DNA of 64,000 nt from Chelydra serpentina (taxonomy: Eukaryota; Chordata; Testudines; Chelydridae): the NCBI GenBank assembly GCA_037349315.1, contig JBAIAC010000035.1, positions 7,702,501 through 7,766,500 of the forward strand. Direction: 5' to 3'. A program made the position numbers and the translations under genes. Positions within the stretch are counted from its first letter, which is position 1; each line of letters starts with the position of its first letter. Shown here in pieces: positions 23,730 through 34,658 of this stretch. The notes beneath the pieces are model-generated. The model was not told the origin of the DNA and made no database searches. It worked only from the letters and a program-made list of their open reading frames with translations.

Positions 23730-23816
23730 GAGTGGGTGGCTCAGGGGGTTGTTAAGGTGCTCTGGAGCGTCTTGCCCATAGGATGCCAGTTCAAATTCAG
23801 CCCTGCACAGCAATAA
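23730..23816 (+). repeat. tRNA-derived SINE head or tRNA pseudogene
   Basis: The phrase 'gtggctcagggggttg' fits a pol III A box and 'ccagttcaaattcagcc' fits a B box, about 50 bases apart as in tRNA genes. The rest does not fold into a convincing tRNA and no CCA or terminator is clear. A SINE head is the likeliest reading. Confidence 0.42.
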
Positions 23817-23819
23817 CCA

Positions 23820-24840
23820 AAGTTGTTCTACTCAGTGGCTGTTTGCTGGCCAGAGTGATAAGTATGGTCTCAGTCCCAGAGGTTGGTTGCAGTTTTTTTG
23901 AAAATAAACACTTTTTGTTTTGTTTTTCAGAAAGGTTCTAGTTTATTTCAAAATACCCTGAGAACATAACTCTCAGTCAGAGAGGGAAGGATCAGACTGG
24001 AATAAATGAGGTTGATATATTATGTCAAAGAGGGCAGGCACACAGTATATTTTGATCTTGACTTCTCCATTTATGGATTGAATCGTTTGCTTAGGGGAAA
24101 ACATTTACAAAGCATGACTAAATACAGAAGCAAAACCAAAAAGGACAATTAGCCATCGTTTAGTGCCCCTCCCTTGATAAATGGATGTTGGTGTCATGTT
24201 CCTGTTCACATCTGGATAATGCCACGGGCATTCCAGTGAATGAGTAGGTTTCACTATGAATTGCAGTAAGATTATTTTTGAACCTGTACTAGCATGAAGC
24301 ATCACATTGATTTTTCTCTCTGGTTCCATGTGTGTCCACTTACACTTTCATGCTCATCCTGTAAAATCGTGTAGGAGGAAAGGATAAAAAATCTACCCTC
24401 CTTCCCCTGCCCCTTTTAACAGGGCTTTCTTGGCTGCATTACGTTAATATTAACATGAAAGCTGGGGTTTTCTCTCATGATACTAGATAATGAATTTGAG
24501 CCGGGATTAGAAAGGTATAAAGAGCACATCACATAAATGCTTTTTGCTCAGCCTGGGACTCATGATATTGTGATCCAGAAAGAGGCACTTCATACAGATG
24601 GGAGATGGTGAGACATACCTAAAGAGGGAAGGCTCCGTTTCCTCTCTTTTATCTGCTCTTTAAAAACAAACAAAGCCCCTGCTGTTTGCTTTCAGTGATT
24701 GAGAGAGAGGCAGGGGATGTGGAGGTGTGGAAATAATGAGCTGACACTCTGTGGAGATTTCAAAAACTCCCTCTCTCTCTCAAAACACTCCCTGTCAAAG
24801 TCCCCCTCACCCCCCCCCCCCATTTGAAAAGCACGTTGCA
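23820..24840. other. No gene or clear repeat recognised
   Basis: AT-rich spacer with a poly-C run (about 24812) near its end. There are no frames beyond about 75 codons. Confidence 0.45.
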
Positions 24841-24842
24841 GC

Positions 24843-25025
24843 TACCTGAATGCCCATAATGCACCGCTCCCAATACAGCTGCAAGTGCCGCAAATGTAGC
24901 CACGTCAGTGGTAGTTACTGCGCTGGCGGCTGCCAGTGTGGACAGGCTGCAGCGCTTTCCCTACTCAGCTGTACGAACACGGGTTTAACTAACAGCGCTG
25001 TACATCTGCAAGTGTAGCCAAGGCC
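24843..25025. mobile_element. Harbinger-like palindrome, one end preserved
   Basis: The right end 'gtagccaaggcc' is followed by TTA (25026-25028), the pattern of PIF/Harbinger-type duplication. Inside are repeated 'gcagcgct' and 'cagcgctgt' words typical of this turtle repeat. The left end cannot be located. Confidence 0.5.
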
Positions 25026-25189
25026 TTAGTTCACGCTGCAAAACTACCTTGTGTTAGAACATGTGTTAACTGAGACAAGGTTAAACGTCTGAGCTAGGAT
25101 TTTCGAAGAAAGAATCCAAATCACACTAACATTCACTGAGAGCTGGACACTAAATCCCTTACACTCTTCTGAAAATTCCAGCTTTAGTG

Positions 25190-25376
25190 TAGACAAGGTG
25201 CAACCTGTTTAAAGGCATGTCTGGTCATCACACACCGAGTGTGGATCCTAGTGCTAATCATGACTACCCTTTGATACTGTTAAATACCACAGTCCCTGTC
25301 TACACCGAGTACTAAGTTGTGCCTAACATCCCGTTAGTTAACATTTTCTAACACTAATCTCTCTGTAGACAAGCCA
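25190..25376. mobile_element. Harbinger-like palindrome fragments, degraded
   Basis: Several 'gtagacaagg' / 'gtctacacc' words appear (25190, 25299, 25365), as in the ends of the GTCTACAC family elsewhere in the window. The borders are lost, so this may be pieces of more than one insertion. Confidence 0.4.
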
Positions 25377-25586
25377 AGCGGGAAGGAATCAGGCAATTGA
25401 CAGTAGGGATTAGGACTTGGGAGCTGTTTGGGAGGCATTTCTTTAGATCTAGAAGGATAAACTTCTCAGTTTCTTTGCTGCAGCTTCCAAGTACTGGGGC
25501 TTTCCTGGTGAAGGCTCTAAGGGTATGTCTACACTGCAGCAGGGAGTGAACCTCCCAGCCTGGACAGACAGACTCATGCTAGTGGG

Positions 25587-26173
25587 CAGGGCTGGTGCTA
25601 TAACTAGGCGACCCTAGGCGGTCATCTAGGGCGCCAAGATTTGGGGGGGCGGCGGGTTGCTGCCTCCTGGCTCCCCGCTCAGTCGCTGAGCGGGAAGCCA
25701 GGAGCAGCTGCGGAGAGCCGCCCCCCCTGCGCCCCCACTCAGCGCCTGAGCGGAGAGTCGGGGGAAAGCCGCTGCAAGCCGCCCCCGCACTCAGCCGCTG
25801 AGCGGGAAGCCAGGAGCAGCTGCGGAGAGCCACCCCCCTGAGCCCTCACTCAGCGCCTGAGCGGAGAGTCGGGGGAAAGCCGCGGCAAGCCGCCCCCGTG
25901 CCCCCGCACTCAGCCGCTGAGCGGGAAGGCGGCGGGCAGCTGCGGCGAGCCGCCCCACTGCCCCCTGAGTGGGGAGCTGGGAGGCAGCTGCGGAGAGCCG
26001 CCCCCCAGCTCCCCGCTCAGCTCCCGTGTGGGGGGGGGGGGGGCTGAGCGCCCGCGGGTGGAGGAGCTGGCTGGGGGGGGCGGCATTGTGGGGGCGCAGT
26101 ATTGGCGGGGGCAGTGCAGGGCTGGTGCAAGGAAGTTTCGCCTAGGGTGCGAAACTTCCTTGCACCGGCCCTG
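25587..26173. mobile_element. hAT element with internal minisatellite, nested
   Basis: The ends CAGGGCTGGTGC and GCACCGGCCCTG are near-perfect inverted repeats, flanked by an exact 8-bp duplication, CTAGTGGG (25579-25586 and 26174-26181). The 587-bp interior is very GC-rich and holds about 2.5 copies of a roughly 115-bp tandem unit (from about 25680 to 25960). A perfect hairpin around 'gaagtttcgcc' closes the right side. Confidence 0.88.
25680..25960 (+). repeat. Tandem repeat, about 115-bp unit, 2.5 copies
   Basis: Units start near 25680, 25793 and 25911, each beginning with a form of 'cagccgctgagcgggaag'. Each of the first two then carries 'gcgcctgagcggagagtcgg'. The copies differ by a few substitutions and one short insertion. 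Confidence 0.75.
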
Positions 26174-26349
26174 CTAGTGGGGCTCGAACTAGCATGCTAA
26201 AAATAGTGTCATGGACTTTACGACTCGGGCTCTAAGCCTAGGGAGCCTCAGCTGCGGCATCCACGCTGGTATTTTTAGTGCACTAGTATGAATCCGTCTA
26301 TCCAGGCTGGGAGGCTCCCACCCAGCTGCAGGGCAGACATACTCTAAGG

Positions 26350-27825
26350 GGTCCCTGACTGCAGAATGCTCTGTCTACCACATGAGTTTGGCTTCTGCCT
26401 TCTTAACCAACATTGATTCACTACAATTCAAGTGGCTTTAGACTGGTGTTTGGGAATTTCACGCAGACCGTTGTGGGGGCGAATCACTGAACTCTAAGAA
26501 GAGGGAGTGAAAGAGGATACCTTTAGCCTGCCCCACTCACTCGGTATTCTTGGTGTAGAAGGGTATAGACTAAGAAGTCCTCCCCCATGCCAGGGATGTG
26601 GTCAGAAGTGCATCCTGGCCATGGGTGGGAACAGAATTTAAGGGGTTTAAGGTAATCGGCTCATCCTGGATTTCTCAGGTATTAAATCACTAGGGAGATA
26701 TTATATGAATCTTACATTTATGAAATTAAGAAGCAGATTGTAGGCAGACAGTTCCCCTGGTAGCACCACTCGGAGTGGGCTGGGCAGCAGGGAGGATTAA
26801 ATCAAATTCTGTTAATGGCTGTGATTTATTGACTTATCTGTTTTTCTTCATTAATGGTTTCCATGTGAACAAGAGAAACCATTGTACGTGAACATTAAGG
26901 TGTTGAACACCTGGACCTCCCATTGGCATGAATGGGATCGGTTGAGGATACTCAGCACCTCTCAAGACTGGGGATGTCAATTAGCTTAAGAAGGAACCAC
27001 TGCAAACATATCTGTCCCAGCTCTCTCTGTGGATGCTATCTTGCCTACAGAAGAAGAGTCAAAGATGGCACGCTTGGGCAGGTGGCATCACTTCTGCTCT
27101 GGCACATTGTTTCTAAGCAGCTGTCCTCAGGAGACTTGTTTGAAACGCCCTCTGACTCTGACTTCTTGGCAGCTGCTCCCCTCGGTCTAAGATCAGATGT
27201 GTGAATTACCATGGCACAATGATCCTGCTTGTAATTGATTCTGATGTGTTAAGATGAATGAGTTCTCCTCCAATGAGTGACAGTGTGTCACTGAAATACC
27301 CTGTGCATGAAGGTTCAGAAAGAGTCTTGCTTTTAGCAATTAAAGCAGCATGTGGAAACCACATAGTTGGTGGTGTTTTCGTTTTTGATTTTTAGAAACA
27401 AAGTTTAGAAATATGATTTCAAACCCCCGTGCTTGGTTAATGAAGCTATTAGTGTTTGAGGCGAATGTCTGCTGTTAATCATCCCTCTTTAATCCTTCCT
27501 TATGTAACAGGAATAGCTGCCCGACACTACTGCCGAAACTCTGAATCATGAATGTACATGTTTGTTGCTCCGTTAATAATCATTGGAAAGATCAGTCTCC
27601 AGGTCTCTGTTAACAGGGAATATTAGATTAGCCCCACGCCGCATTTTTACTTGTTAATAAAGGTACTGAGTTGTACAACAAAAAGGTCTGTAGCTATGGG
27701 GCTTATCTACTTCGGAAATTGTACTCACGTTTTGACAACTGTGAACCAACATATAGGTTAGGTTAATTCTAGTACAGACAAGACACAAATGTCTGTTCCT
27801 AGTTGCGTATAACCTTAGGGGGAGC
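26350..27825. other. No gene recognised
   Basis: Unique-looking DNA; one 90-codon plus frame at 26932-27204 has no motif. Near 27698-27790 faint 'cttatctact' / 'gtacagacaa' words suggest another degraded Harbinger-like piece. Confidence 0.45.
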
Positions 27826-27829
27826 CCTA

Positions 27830-28042
27830 GGGCACGTCTACACTATGGGAGCTACAGTGTAGACCCTACATTGACCCAGTTATTGTTGCTCAGGGAAGTG
27901 GATTACCTACAGCATAGGAAATATCCCTTCTGTCGGTGTAGGAATTCTAGCCATGTACATGCTGGGGGTTAGATTGGTTTAACTTTGGCACTTGGTGGCA
28001 ACTTAGCTAGGTTGATCTAAATTTTAAATGTAGACCAGGGCA
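27830..28042. mobile_element. Harbinger-like palindrome
   Basis: The left end GGGCACGTCTACACTATGGG follows CTA (27827-27829). The right end is 'tgtagaccagggc'. The interior contains 'tcagggaag' and 'ctaggttgatctaaat' words shared with the copies near 42.3 and 43.2 kb. Confidence 0.6.
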
Positions 28043-28359
28043 TACACTTAAACATGACTAGGAATAAAATGTGTTTTTTGTCCCTGCTTAAAATCGGTGG
28101 TTGATTTTCAATGTGTTGCAGTGTCTCGGGGTCACATTGAATTAATCTCTTCCTTGCCATTCATTTAGTTGCAATGGTGAAAAGTTCTTTCCTCTATTTT
28201 TGCCAGCTAGGAGGCCATATCCTTATGGTCAGGGCCTGGCCACAGCGCCTGCTTTTATCACCTCCACCTCAAACCGCTAGATGCAGCCCTCTGCCTGGGC
28301 TGGCCAATAAAGCCTTGCAGAGGCTTCAGCTGCTTCAGAGTGTTCCAACACCTCTCTTA

Positions 28360-28662
28360 GGGCTGGTCTACACTACCTGCCCGATTCGGCGGGTAGCGAT
28401 CGATCTTCTGGGGATCGATTTATCGCATCTCATCTAGACGCGATAAATCGATCCTAGAAGCGCTCCCCGTTGACTCCGGTAATCCAGCCCGACGCGAGGA
28501 GGAAGTGGAGTCGATGGGGGAGCGCCAGACTTCGACTTTACAGGGTCCACACCGCGAGGTAAGTCGAGCGAGGTACGTCGACTTCAGCTACGTTATTCAC
28601 GTAGCTGAAGTTGCGTACCTTACTTCGACCCCCCCCCCCCACCCCGTAGTGTAGACCAGCCC
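28360..28662. mobile_element. Harbinger-like MITE, well preserved, 303 bp
   Basis: The ends GGGCTGGTCTACACTA and TAGTGTAGACCAGCCC are perfect inverted repeats. The flanks are TTA at 28357-28359 and 28663-28665, a PIF/Harbinger-type 3-bp duplication. The interior is CpG-rich (many TCGA and CGCG words). An inner hairpin lies at about 28572-28620 around GTACGT...ACGTAC arms. It is among the youngest-looking DNA elements in the window. Confidence 0.85.
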
Positions 28663-28669
28663 TTAGATA

Positions 28670-30120
28670 AGAGTGACTAGAAGCACAGGCGCTGGACTGG
28701 GGGATGGGAGAGCAGAAGACCATGGCCCCGTCACTTTTAAATGTGGGAGGGCTGTGTTTTCCCACATTTTACAGCCATAAGGGTGAGCAATCGGAGGAGG
28801 GGGTGGAGAGGAGTGAACGGAGGAGGGCTCTGGGAGGCGGAGGGGGGGGAGGGGCAGTGTGGGAGCGGGGGCTCGGGGAGAAGGGGCAGTGTGGGAGGGG
28901 GTGGCCACAGTGCTGATGGCACCCCACTTTTAGGGACTTTCTGCCGCTCCTGACTAGAAGACATTATGTAGGTTGTTGGGTGCTCTGTGCTGACTCCTCA
29001 TTTGATTCATTCCAAGGTCCTGGCCCTAATCTAAAGGGGTAGGGCCCAACTCTCAAAGTGGCTGCTTCTCCCTCTATGCTGCACAGTGACCGTTGCAATC
29101 AATGGTGATGTTAAGCTGATGGTCCCTGTGACGTTCTCAGGGACAGGGTTTCTGGGAGGAGTGCTAGTTGTTGTGGATAAGGATGAACCTAAATCTTGCA
29201 ACTTTTAGTGCCTCCTGTAAGACCATCTCTTCCTTCGAACCGTCCCTCAGTAATCATGGCAGAAGAAAAGCGGCCTGTTAACATACTGTCCTGGCAGACC
29301 GCAAAGTAATCACTCTGATCATTGCAGCATAAAATAAAGGAGAAGAGGGGGCAGTGTATGGGCCTTTATGGACAGGCATGATGCTACTCAGGTGCTACCT
29401 TGAGAGGTGCATTAAATATCCACAGACCAGATGGTTCTCAAATAACTTTCCTGTTTGGAAGCACGTAACACCATTTGACTAGCAAGCCAAATTGAAACAG
29501 GGAGATCTCGGTGCAGGTGAAACAAAAAACTTTGCTGGATGATCTGTTGCTTCATTGAGCTCAGCTAGACTCAAGGTAAATGTCACTTTTCACTTTAGCA
29601 GTCTAATCAAATCTCTCCCGGTGTTGACATTTTCATGGTACGATTGAGCAGAAAGCTAATTTATTTATTCGCCTTTCAAGAGATGTCTAATGCTTATGTA
29701 ACAACGTGCCTTCTCATAGTAGCATATACAAACAAAGATCTCACCTCTTTGAAGAACAGCACTGTCCTTCAGTATTGCAGTCACAAGGGAACAAAGTAGC
29801 CTTGCGATTTAATATCAAGGAAGATATGACCTTATCACCACTGTTTTACTAGGCCTGACACAGAACAGGAATCCAGTTATGTGTAAATAACTGAAAAGCA
29901 TGACCCAGGATAATGATCTTTCCATAGATACCGAATACCAGGATTCCATGGATACTCTATAAATTGCTGCTGGACTTCCTAGCTGGCTTTTGTGAAACAT
30001 TAATTTCCCTTTTCAAAAGCATAAAGGTCTAAACGCTTTGGTTTTAAGGAAGTGGGATGGCCACCCTCTGTTTTGTGAACAAAGTTTTTGTCCTGTCTGC
30101 TGCTATTGGTTTCTAAATTG
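28670..30120. other. No gene recognised; G-rich patch
   Basis: A G-rich patch (about 28790-28910, 'ggaggg' words) gives spurious overlapping frames on both strands. The rest is unique AT-rich DNA. Confidence 0.45.
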
Positions 30121-30128
30121 TGTAACAG

Positions 30129-30252
30129 TAGGGTGACCAGATGTCCCAATTTTATAGGGACAGTCCCGATTTTGGGGTCTTTTTCTTATATAGGTTCCTA
30201 TTACCCTCCACCCCCTGTCCCGATTTTTCACATTTGCTGTCTGGTCACCCTA
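30129..30252. mobile_element. hAT MITE, short TAGGGTGACCAG family, copy 5
   Basis: A 124-bp copy flanked by a perfect duplication, TGTAACAG (30121-30128 and 30253-30260). The orientation is that of copy 1. Confidence 0.92.
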
Positions 30253-30261
30253 TGTAACAGC

Positions 30262-31930
30262 CATATGGCACTGAGAATGATTTCCCAATATGAATAATTA
30301 AGCAAATGCTGCCTAAGCAGAATGTTGCCTTGACTTTCTCCATTGCAATAACTGGTGTGTGCCTATTGAGCCTGCGAAACATGCAAATAAAATACCTGCC
30401 ATTTTAATTTGGTGTGGAAATGAATGAATGAATATCCCTAGCTGGAGCTGGGGGCTGTGCTGGCTACCACGCCCAGCCCTGTCTGCACCTCAACCTGACC
30501 TGAAAGGTCCTGCTATTCTGGGTCTTGGCTGATCAGTGACAGCTAGGATGCCAAGCTGCAGATAGTCGTTTTATGGCATGGATTAATAGCCACTAGGAAT
30601 TGTGGTGATTCCCTCAAATTCCTTGTCGCTTGTGTCCGCATTACAATTTGAGCCCAGGTCTCCAGAGCTGAAAGACAATCTCTCTTCATGCATTAACAAA
30701 GGCAAGAATGCAAAATTAAACGTAGTTTAAACAAAAATGAGGTTTACATTCTCTCCCCCAGCCTCTCAAACCCCAATAAAGAAGAAATCTGGGTATTTCA
30801 TGTATAAACCCTACTGTATTTCCAGCAAAGCTTGAACACTGGCTAAGTTCTGCTCCCAGATACATGCCCAATTCTCCCTGACTTCAGTGAAAGCACAAAC
30901 TGTACATAGTAGAGCGAGTAAATGGAAACAGGTGGTTAGATTATTTTAGTTGTGCCTGATTGCAAACACAGCTATTTAAATGGCTTCATAATATAGTTGC
31001 CTATTTTCACTATATGTTGCAGTGCTGTAGGCGTGAGGGGCACCGTGTGGGATCTGTATTGTTGGGATATAAATGCTTAACAAAATGATCCCGTAAGAAG
31101 AGTTTTTGGGGAACCCCAGTAACAGGCAGAAAGCAGGGACCAGCTGATGTAGCATGTATTACTGTCCACATGAATCCAACAGTAGAATAGAGACTACCTG
31201 CTTCGGGAAAACAGCTGAGTATATGCCATGCTGCTGTTACTGAGTCTTTCGGTCACACAAAATATTCTTCCTCAGCTCGTAAAAGAAACCGATCTCTTGC
31301 AGAAGAAGCAAGAACTTTATAGTCCTGAAATAGCCTAAGAGCAGTTGGAGTAAATTGATGTAGCTCCAGTAGGCTATGTAGGCTTACCCTGCTTTACCTT
31401 GATCCTCAAGCCCTAATTCTTTAATGACAAGGATATTGTTGTAATTGCGTTCTCGGACATAGTGTCAGGCATAGTTTCCACAGAAAGATGTGCTGACGCT
31501 AAATTAAAATAGATTTGGGAGTGATCGTCTCTGTTTGAGCCTTAGGATGTGCTTTGTGGACATGATGAGATCTGCAGTTTGGTCTGGGCATCAGACTGTA
31601 TGTGTAGATACTTGTGGGAGTTGCACATGGCTACAAAATCTTCTCTTTTTCTCATGAAGAGGAATGTCTGTGAACCTTATTCTTATTCACCTCTGATTCA
31701 TAACAGCCCACTGACATGTCTTGTCATAAAAAGATACACAAGTCAATAGAGTGCATTTTTAAACATCAGTGACATGAAGTTACCTGCAAGTTCACTTCAT
31801 CTGGCACCTATGTGGAATCAAGACCATATCGGAAAACAAAAAATTATGAACTTGAATTGCGCACAATAGCTTTGCGTCAAATTCAGCTGAATTGAAGTGC
31901 ATTTGATTACTTGAGGGAGCATTGTCTATA
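30262..31930. other. No gene or clear repeat recognised
   Basis: There is no frame above about 66 codons and no repeat I recognise. It looks like single-copy intergenic or intronic DNA. Confidence 0.5.
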
Positions 31931-31937
31931 CTAGATA

Positions 31938-32018
31938 ATACTTAGTCCTGCCTTGAGTGCAGGGGACTGGACTAAAAGACCTTTTGAGGTCCCTTCCAGG
32001 CCTATGATTCTATGATTG
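31938..32018 (+). repeat. CR1-type LINE or Cry I 3' tail
   Basis: The phrases 'ggggactggactaaaagacc' and 'gaggtcccttccaggcc' lead into the tail 'atgattctatgatt', the 8-bp tail repeat of turtle CR1 and CR1-mobilised SINEs. Too little is left to say which. Confidence 0.75.
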
Positions 32019-32020
32019 TC

Positions 32021-32232
32021 TAGTAGTTAGAGCATTAGCCTGGGGGCCAGTAGTGTTGTGTTCTATTCCTGGATCCATCACTGCTTTGTTGGGTGACCTC
32101 TGTCGAGGCATTTGACCTCTCTACTTCAGTTTGCCCATCTGCTCTTCAAATGCCTTGTGGTTTTGAGACGTAATGAATGTGTGAGTGTCGTCTCGAGATC
32201 CTGGGACGAAAGGTGCAGTGTAATTCATCATC
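32021..32232 (+). repeat. MIR-like SINE with tRNA-type head
   Basis: The head has 'tagtagttagagcattagcc' (A-box side) and 'tgttctattcctggatcc' (B-box side). The core follows with 'gtgacctctgtcgaggcatt' and 'cttcagtttgcccatctg', and the tail with 'gagatcctgggacgaaagg'. This is close to the full MIR layout on the plus strand. It abuts the CR1 tail. Confidence 0.7.
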
Positions 32233-32239
32233 ACTGATA

Positions 32240-32866
32240 CTTCCATGGTCTCAATAAATTAATCCAAAGGGTTGATTTTTATCTTTTGCCTCAAATATAG
32301 AATTCTAACCAAGCATGATGCTCAACTCAAGTTGAAGATTCGTCCTGATTCAGACCAATACATGACATAGTACTGTAGCCTGTAACTGCAGCACACTTCG
32401 TTAGCTAGTAATTAGCATTCTATTTTCAAATCTCTCCTGAGTAGATCTAATTTAACTCATGGGGGCCTCAGTATACCCCTGAGTGGACTTTCCATTTGGT
32501 CAGGCTTTCTTTTGTAATATATTTCTTGAGAACTCAGCTCAGATGCAGCATCTGGTTTGTAGTGGCCTTCCCCTTGTCCCCCCCCCCGCCTTTTTAATTG
32601 TTTCAAATAAGCTGACCAAGTCAAAGGGAGGACTGATCTCCCGTTGAGGTCAATAGCATTGGATTCATTGATGTTGGATTGGGCCTATAATGAGTTGGTG
32701 ACACAATCCTGGCTAACCTACAGTCTCTGGGGCATAAGCCCTATCCAGAAGGGAAATCACTTGGTGGATCTGTTGCACTTTGATCCTGGTTTATTCAAGA
32801 CCTCTGGGGTTCATGCTCCTCAGACTTTTGCAGCTCCAGCCACAGAAGGGCCTGGTGAGGAAGAGG
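32240..32866. other. No gene or clear repeat recognised
   Basis: A C-run near 32580 is the only simple sequence. The 75-codon plus frame at 32644-32871 has no motif. Confidence 0.45.
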
Positions 32867-32870
32867 CTTA

Positions 32871-33000
32871 GGTATGTCTACACTGCAGTTAAGCACCCGC
32901 AGCCAGCCTGTGTCTGGCTACTGGGCTGTAATTGTAGCCCAGGCTCTGGGACCCTCTGGGGCCAAGGAGCAGGGTCTGTTTATTGTAGCATAGCCATCTG
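32871..33000. mobile_element. Harbinger-like palindrome, short copy
   Basis: TTA (32868-32870) precedes GGTATGTCTACACTGCAG, the same end as the element at 25521. The right end is a weaker 'tagcatagccat'. It is about 130 bp, with the right border uncertain. Confidence 0.5.
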
Positions 33001-33001
33001 C

Positions 33002-33780
33002 TCCCTTACACACTTTCCCGCCCTTGCATGATCCTGATTACTTGAGCCAAGACCATGAGTGGACAGCTACTTAGACACTCTTGGGCTGACCAACCTATGA
33101 CCACCCACAATAACACAGTCCCTTTTATGAACAAATGCACAAGGGGTGTGCATCCTAATTTAGCCCTAGAACTGTTTTCACTGCAGCATTTAATAACAAA
33201 GTGAAGTGATTTCTTCTGGCCAATATCCTTCAACATGAACTGATGTCTGTGCATAAGTGTTCTGCAAAAGATTTTTTGCTTGTGTCGAGGCAGAATATCT
33301 TTGTAATATTTTCCTTTACGTGCTGTCCAGTGAGATCTGAAAACACACACTGTCTTACAGTTTCTACAGAATGAAGACACATTGAGTTATTTTTGCAATT
33401 TTTTAACCTCACTGACCAGTGTTTGTGCAATCAGCCTGGATTCTGACCCTTCCCCCCCCCCCCCACCCCGTACCCACTCCCATGCTGTCTCTCAGCATGA
33501 CACTGGAATGTTGACAACAGAGAATGTTAAGAAAACAGCTGTGTGTTGATCAGAGGCAGTGGCTGAAAACTGAACTTGGAAATTCTGCTACTACAAATTA
33601 GCTGAAAATAGGCTGCTTTTGCTAGTGAGTAGGGTGTTGGCCACAAATGATCTCAAAGCAGCCATGCTGCTAGGCTTACACAGAAGCATTGAGGTTGGTT
33701 TTGAAGGAAGCTGGGCTCATCTATTTTGGTTGGTTGGCTTATATTGTGAAGATGAACTGCTGTAAGAAAAACGAAAATAA
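33002..33780. other. No gene recognised; poly-C tract
   Basis: A run of 15 or more C bases lies near 33452. The 124-codon minus frame at 33006-33380 shows no motif or splice context. Confidence 0.45.
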
Positions 33781-33782
33781 GA

Positions 33783-34121
33783 AAGAAAAACTTGTAGCAC
33801 CTTAGAGACTAACAAATTTATTTCAGCATAAACTTTCGTGGGTTAGTACCCACTTCATCGGATGCAAGAAAAGACTCTGGAAAACTGGGGGCCTAGAGAG
33901 GCAATGTGGGATAGTGTCTTGATCCTGTGGCTAAGGAACTGTTTCTAACTTTCTGTGACAAGCTTGTGTATGTTTAAAAGTTTGTCTCTCTCACCAACAG
34001 AAGTTGGTCCAATAAGCGATATTGGCTCACCCACCTTGTGTCTCTAATATCCTGGGACCAACATGGCTACAACAACACAGGTCCATCAATGGCTATTAAC
34101 CAAGATGGTGAGAGAGACAAA
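33783..34121 (+). repeat. Retroelement-derived repeat, possibly Penelope-associated
   Basis: The left part has 'acttgtagcaccttagagac' and 'cacttcatcggatgcaag', a repeat frequent in turtle DNA. The right part has 'ggtccaataagcgatattgg' and 'cacccaccttgtgtctct', which recurs next to the Penelope-like element at 40800-40850. A hAT insertion cuts it off at 34122. Confidence 0.45.
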
Positions 34122-34129
34122 CTCACGCT

Positions 34130-34355
34130 CAGGACTGGCGCCAGCTTTTTTGCTGCCCCAGGCGGCGCCAAGGACGAAAGAGGACCGAAGACCGAGGTGG
34201 ACGAAGATCATGCCGCCGAAGACCGGGGCGGCCGAAGATCCTGCCGCCGTGAAGCGCCGCTGTCGAAATGCCACCGAGGGACCCGAAATGCCGCCCCTCC
34301 AAATCCTGGCGTCCTAGGCGACCGCCTAGGTCGCCTAGTGGTTGCGCTGGTCCTG
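34130..34355. mobile_element. hAT element, CAGGACTGGCGC family
   Basis: The ends CAGGACTGGCGCC and TGCGCTGGTCCTG are inverted repeats. The flanks are an exact 8-bp duplication, CTCACGCT (34122-34129 and 34356-34363). The interior has CpG-rich words such as 'gaccgaagaccg', also seen in the element at 39280-39420. No coding capacity. Confidence 0.88.
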
Positions 34356-34383
34356 CTCACGCTCTGGGTGTCCCTAAACCTCT

Positions 34384-34553
34384 AACTGCCAGATGCTGGG
34401 ACTGGACAACAGGGGATGGATCACTCAATAATTGCCATGTTCTGTTAATTCTCTCTGAAGCATCTGGCAACGGACACTGTCAAAAGACGGATACTGGGCT
34501 AGGTGGACCATAGGTCTGACCCGGTATGGCCGTTCTTATGTTCTTATCCCTAC
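34384..34553 (+). repeat. CR1-type LINE 3' end (GTTCTTA-tail subfamily)
   Basis: The order 'gggactggacaacagggg', 'ggatactgggctaggtgg', 'gtctgacccggtatggcc' and the tail 'gttcttatgttctta' is that of a turtle CR1 3' end with a (TTCTTATG)-type tail. This tail differs from the ATTCTATG tail at 31938 and 14800, so at least two CR1 groups are represented. Confidence 0.7.
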
Positions 34554-34658
34554 CCCAAGCTCATGTGTGTGCCCAGATGCCAGACAGGATTCCCGCCCCA
34601 CTACCGTGGGGCTCAGGCTTCAGTCATCACCCCGTCAACCCTCCCTCTCCCCTCGCCA

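Larger units (their letters stand above)
25521..26344. mobile_element. Harbinger-like element hosting a hAT insertion
   Basis: The ends are GGGTATGTCTACACTGCAG and, reversed, GAGTATGTCTGCCCTGCAG. The flanks are TAA at 25518-25520 and 26345-26347, a 3-bp TNA duplication as made by PIF/Harbinger enzymes. The two arms repeat each other's 'ctagcatg' and 'cccagcctgg' words in inverted order. Taking out the inner element leaves about 230 bp of non-coding sequence. Confidence 0.75.

Noticed and set aside
25579..25841. Overlapping frames on both strands in the GC-rich MITE core
   Set aside because: They follow from the tandem 115-bp repeat, not from coding selection.
25680..25960. Spaced repeat that might suggest a CRISPR array
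   Set aside because: Units are head-to-tail with no unique spacers, they lie in a MITE, and the genome is a vertebrate one.
28663..28964. Five overlapping frames on both strands
   Set aside because: They reflect a G-rich low-complexity patch.
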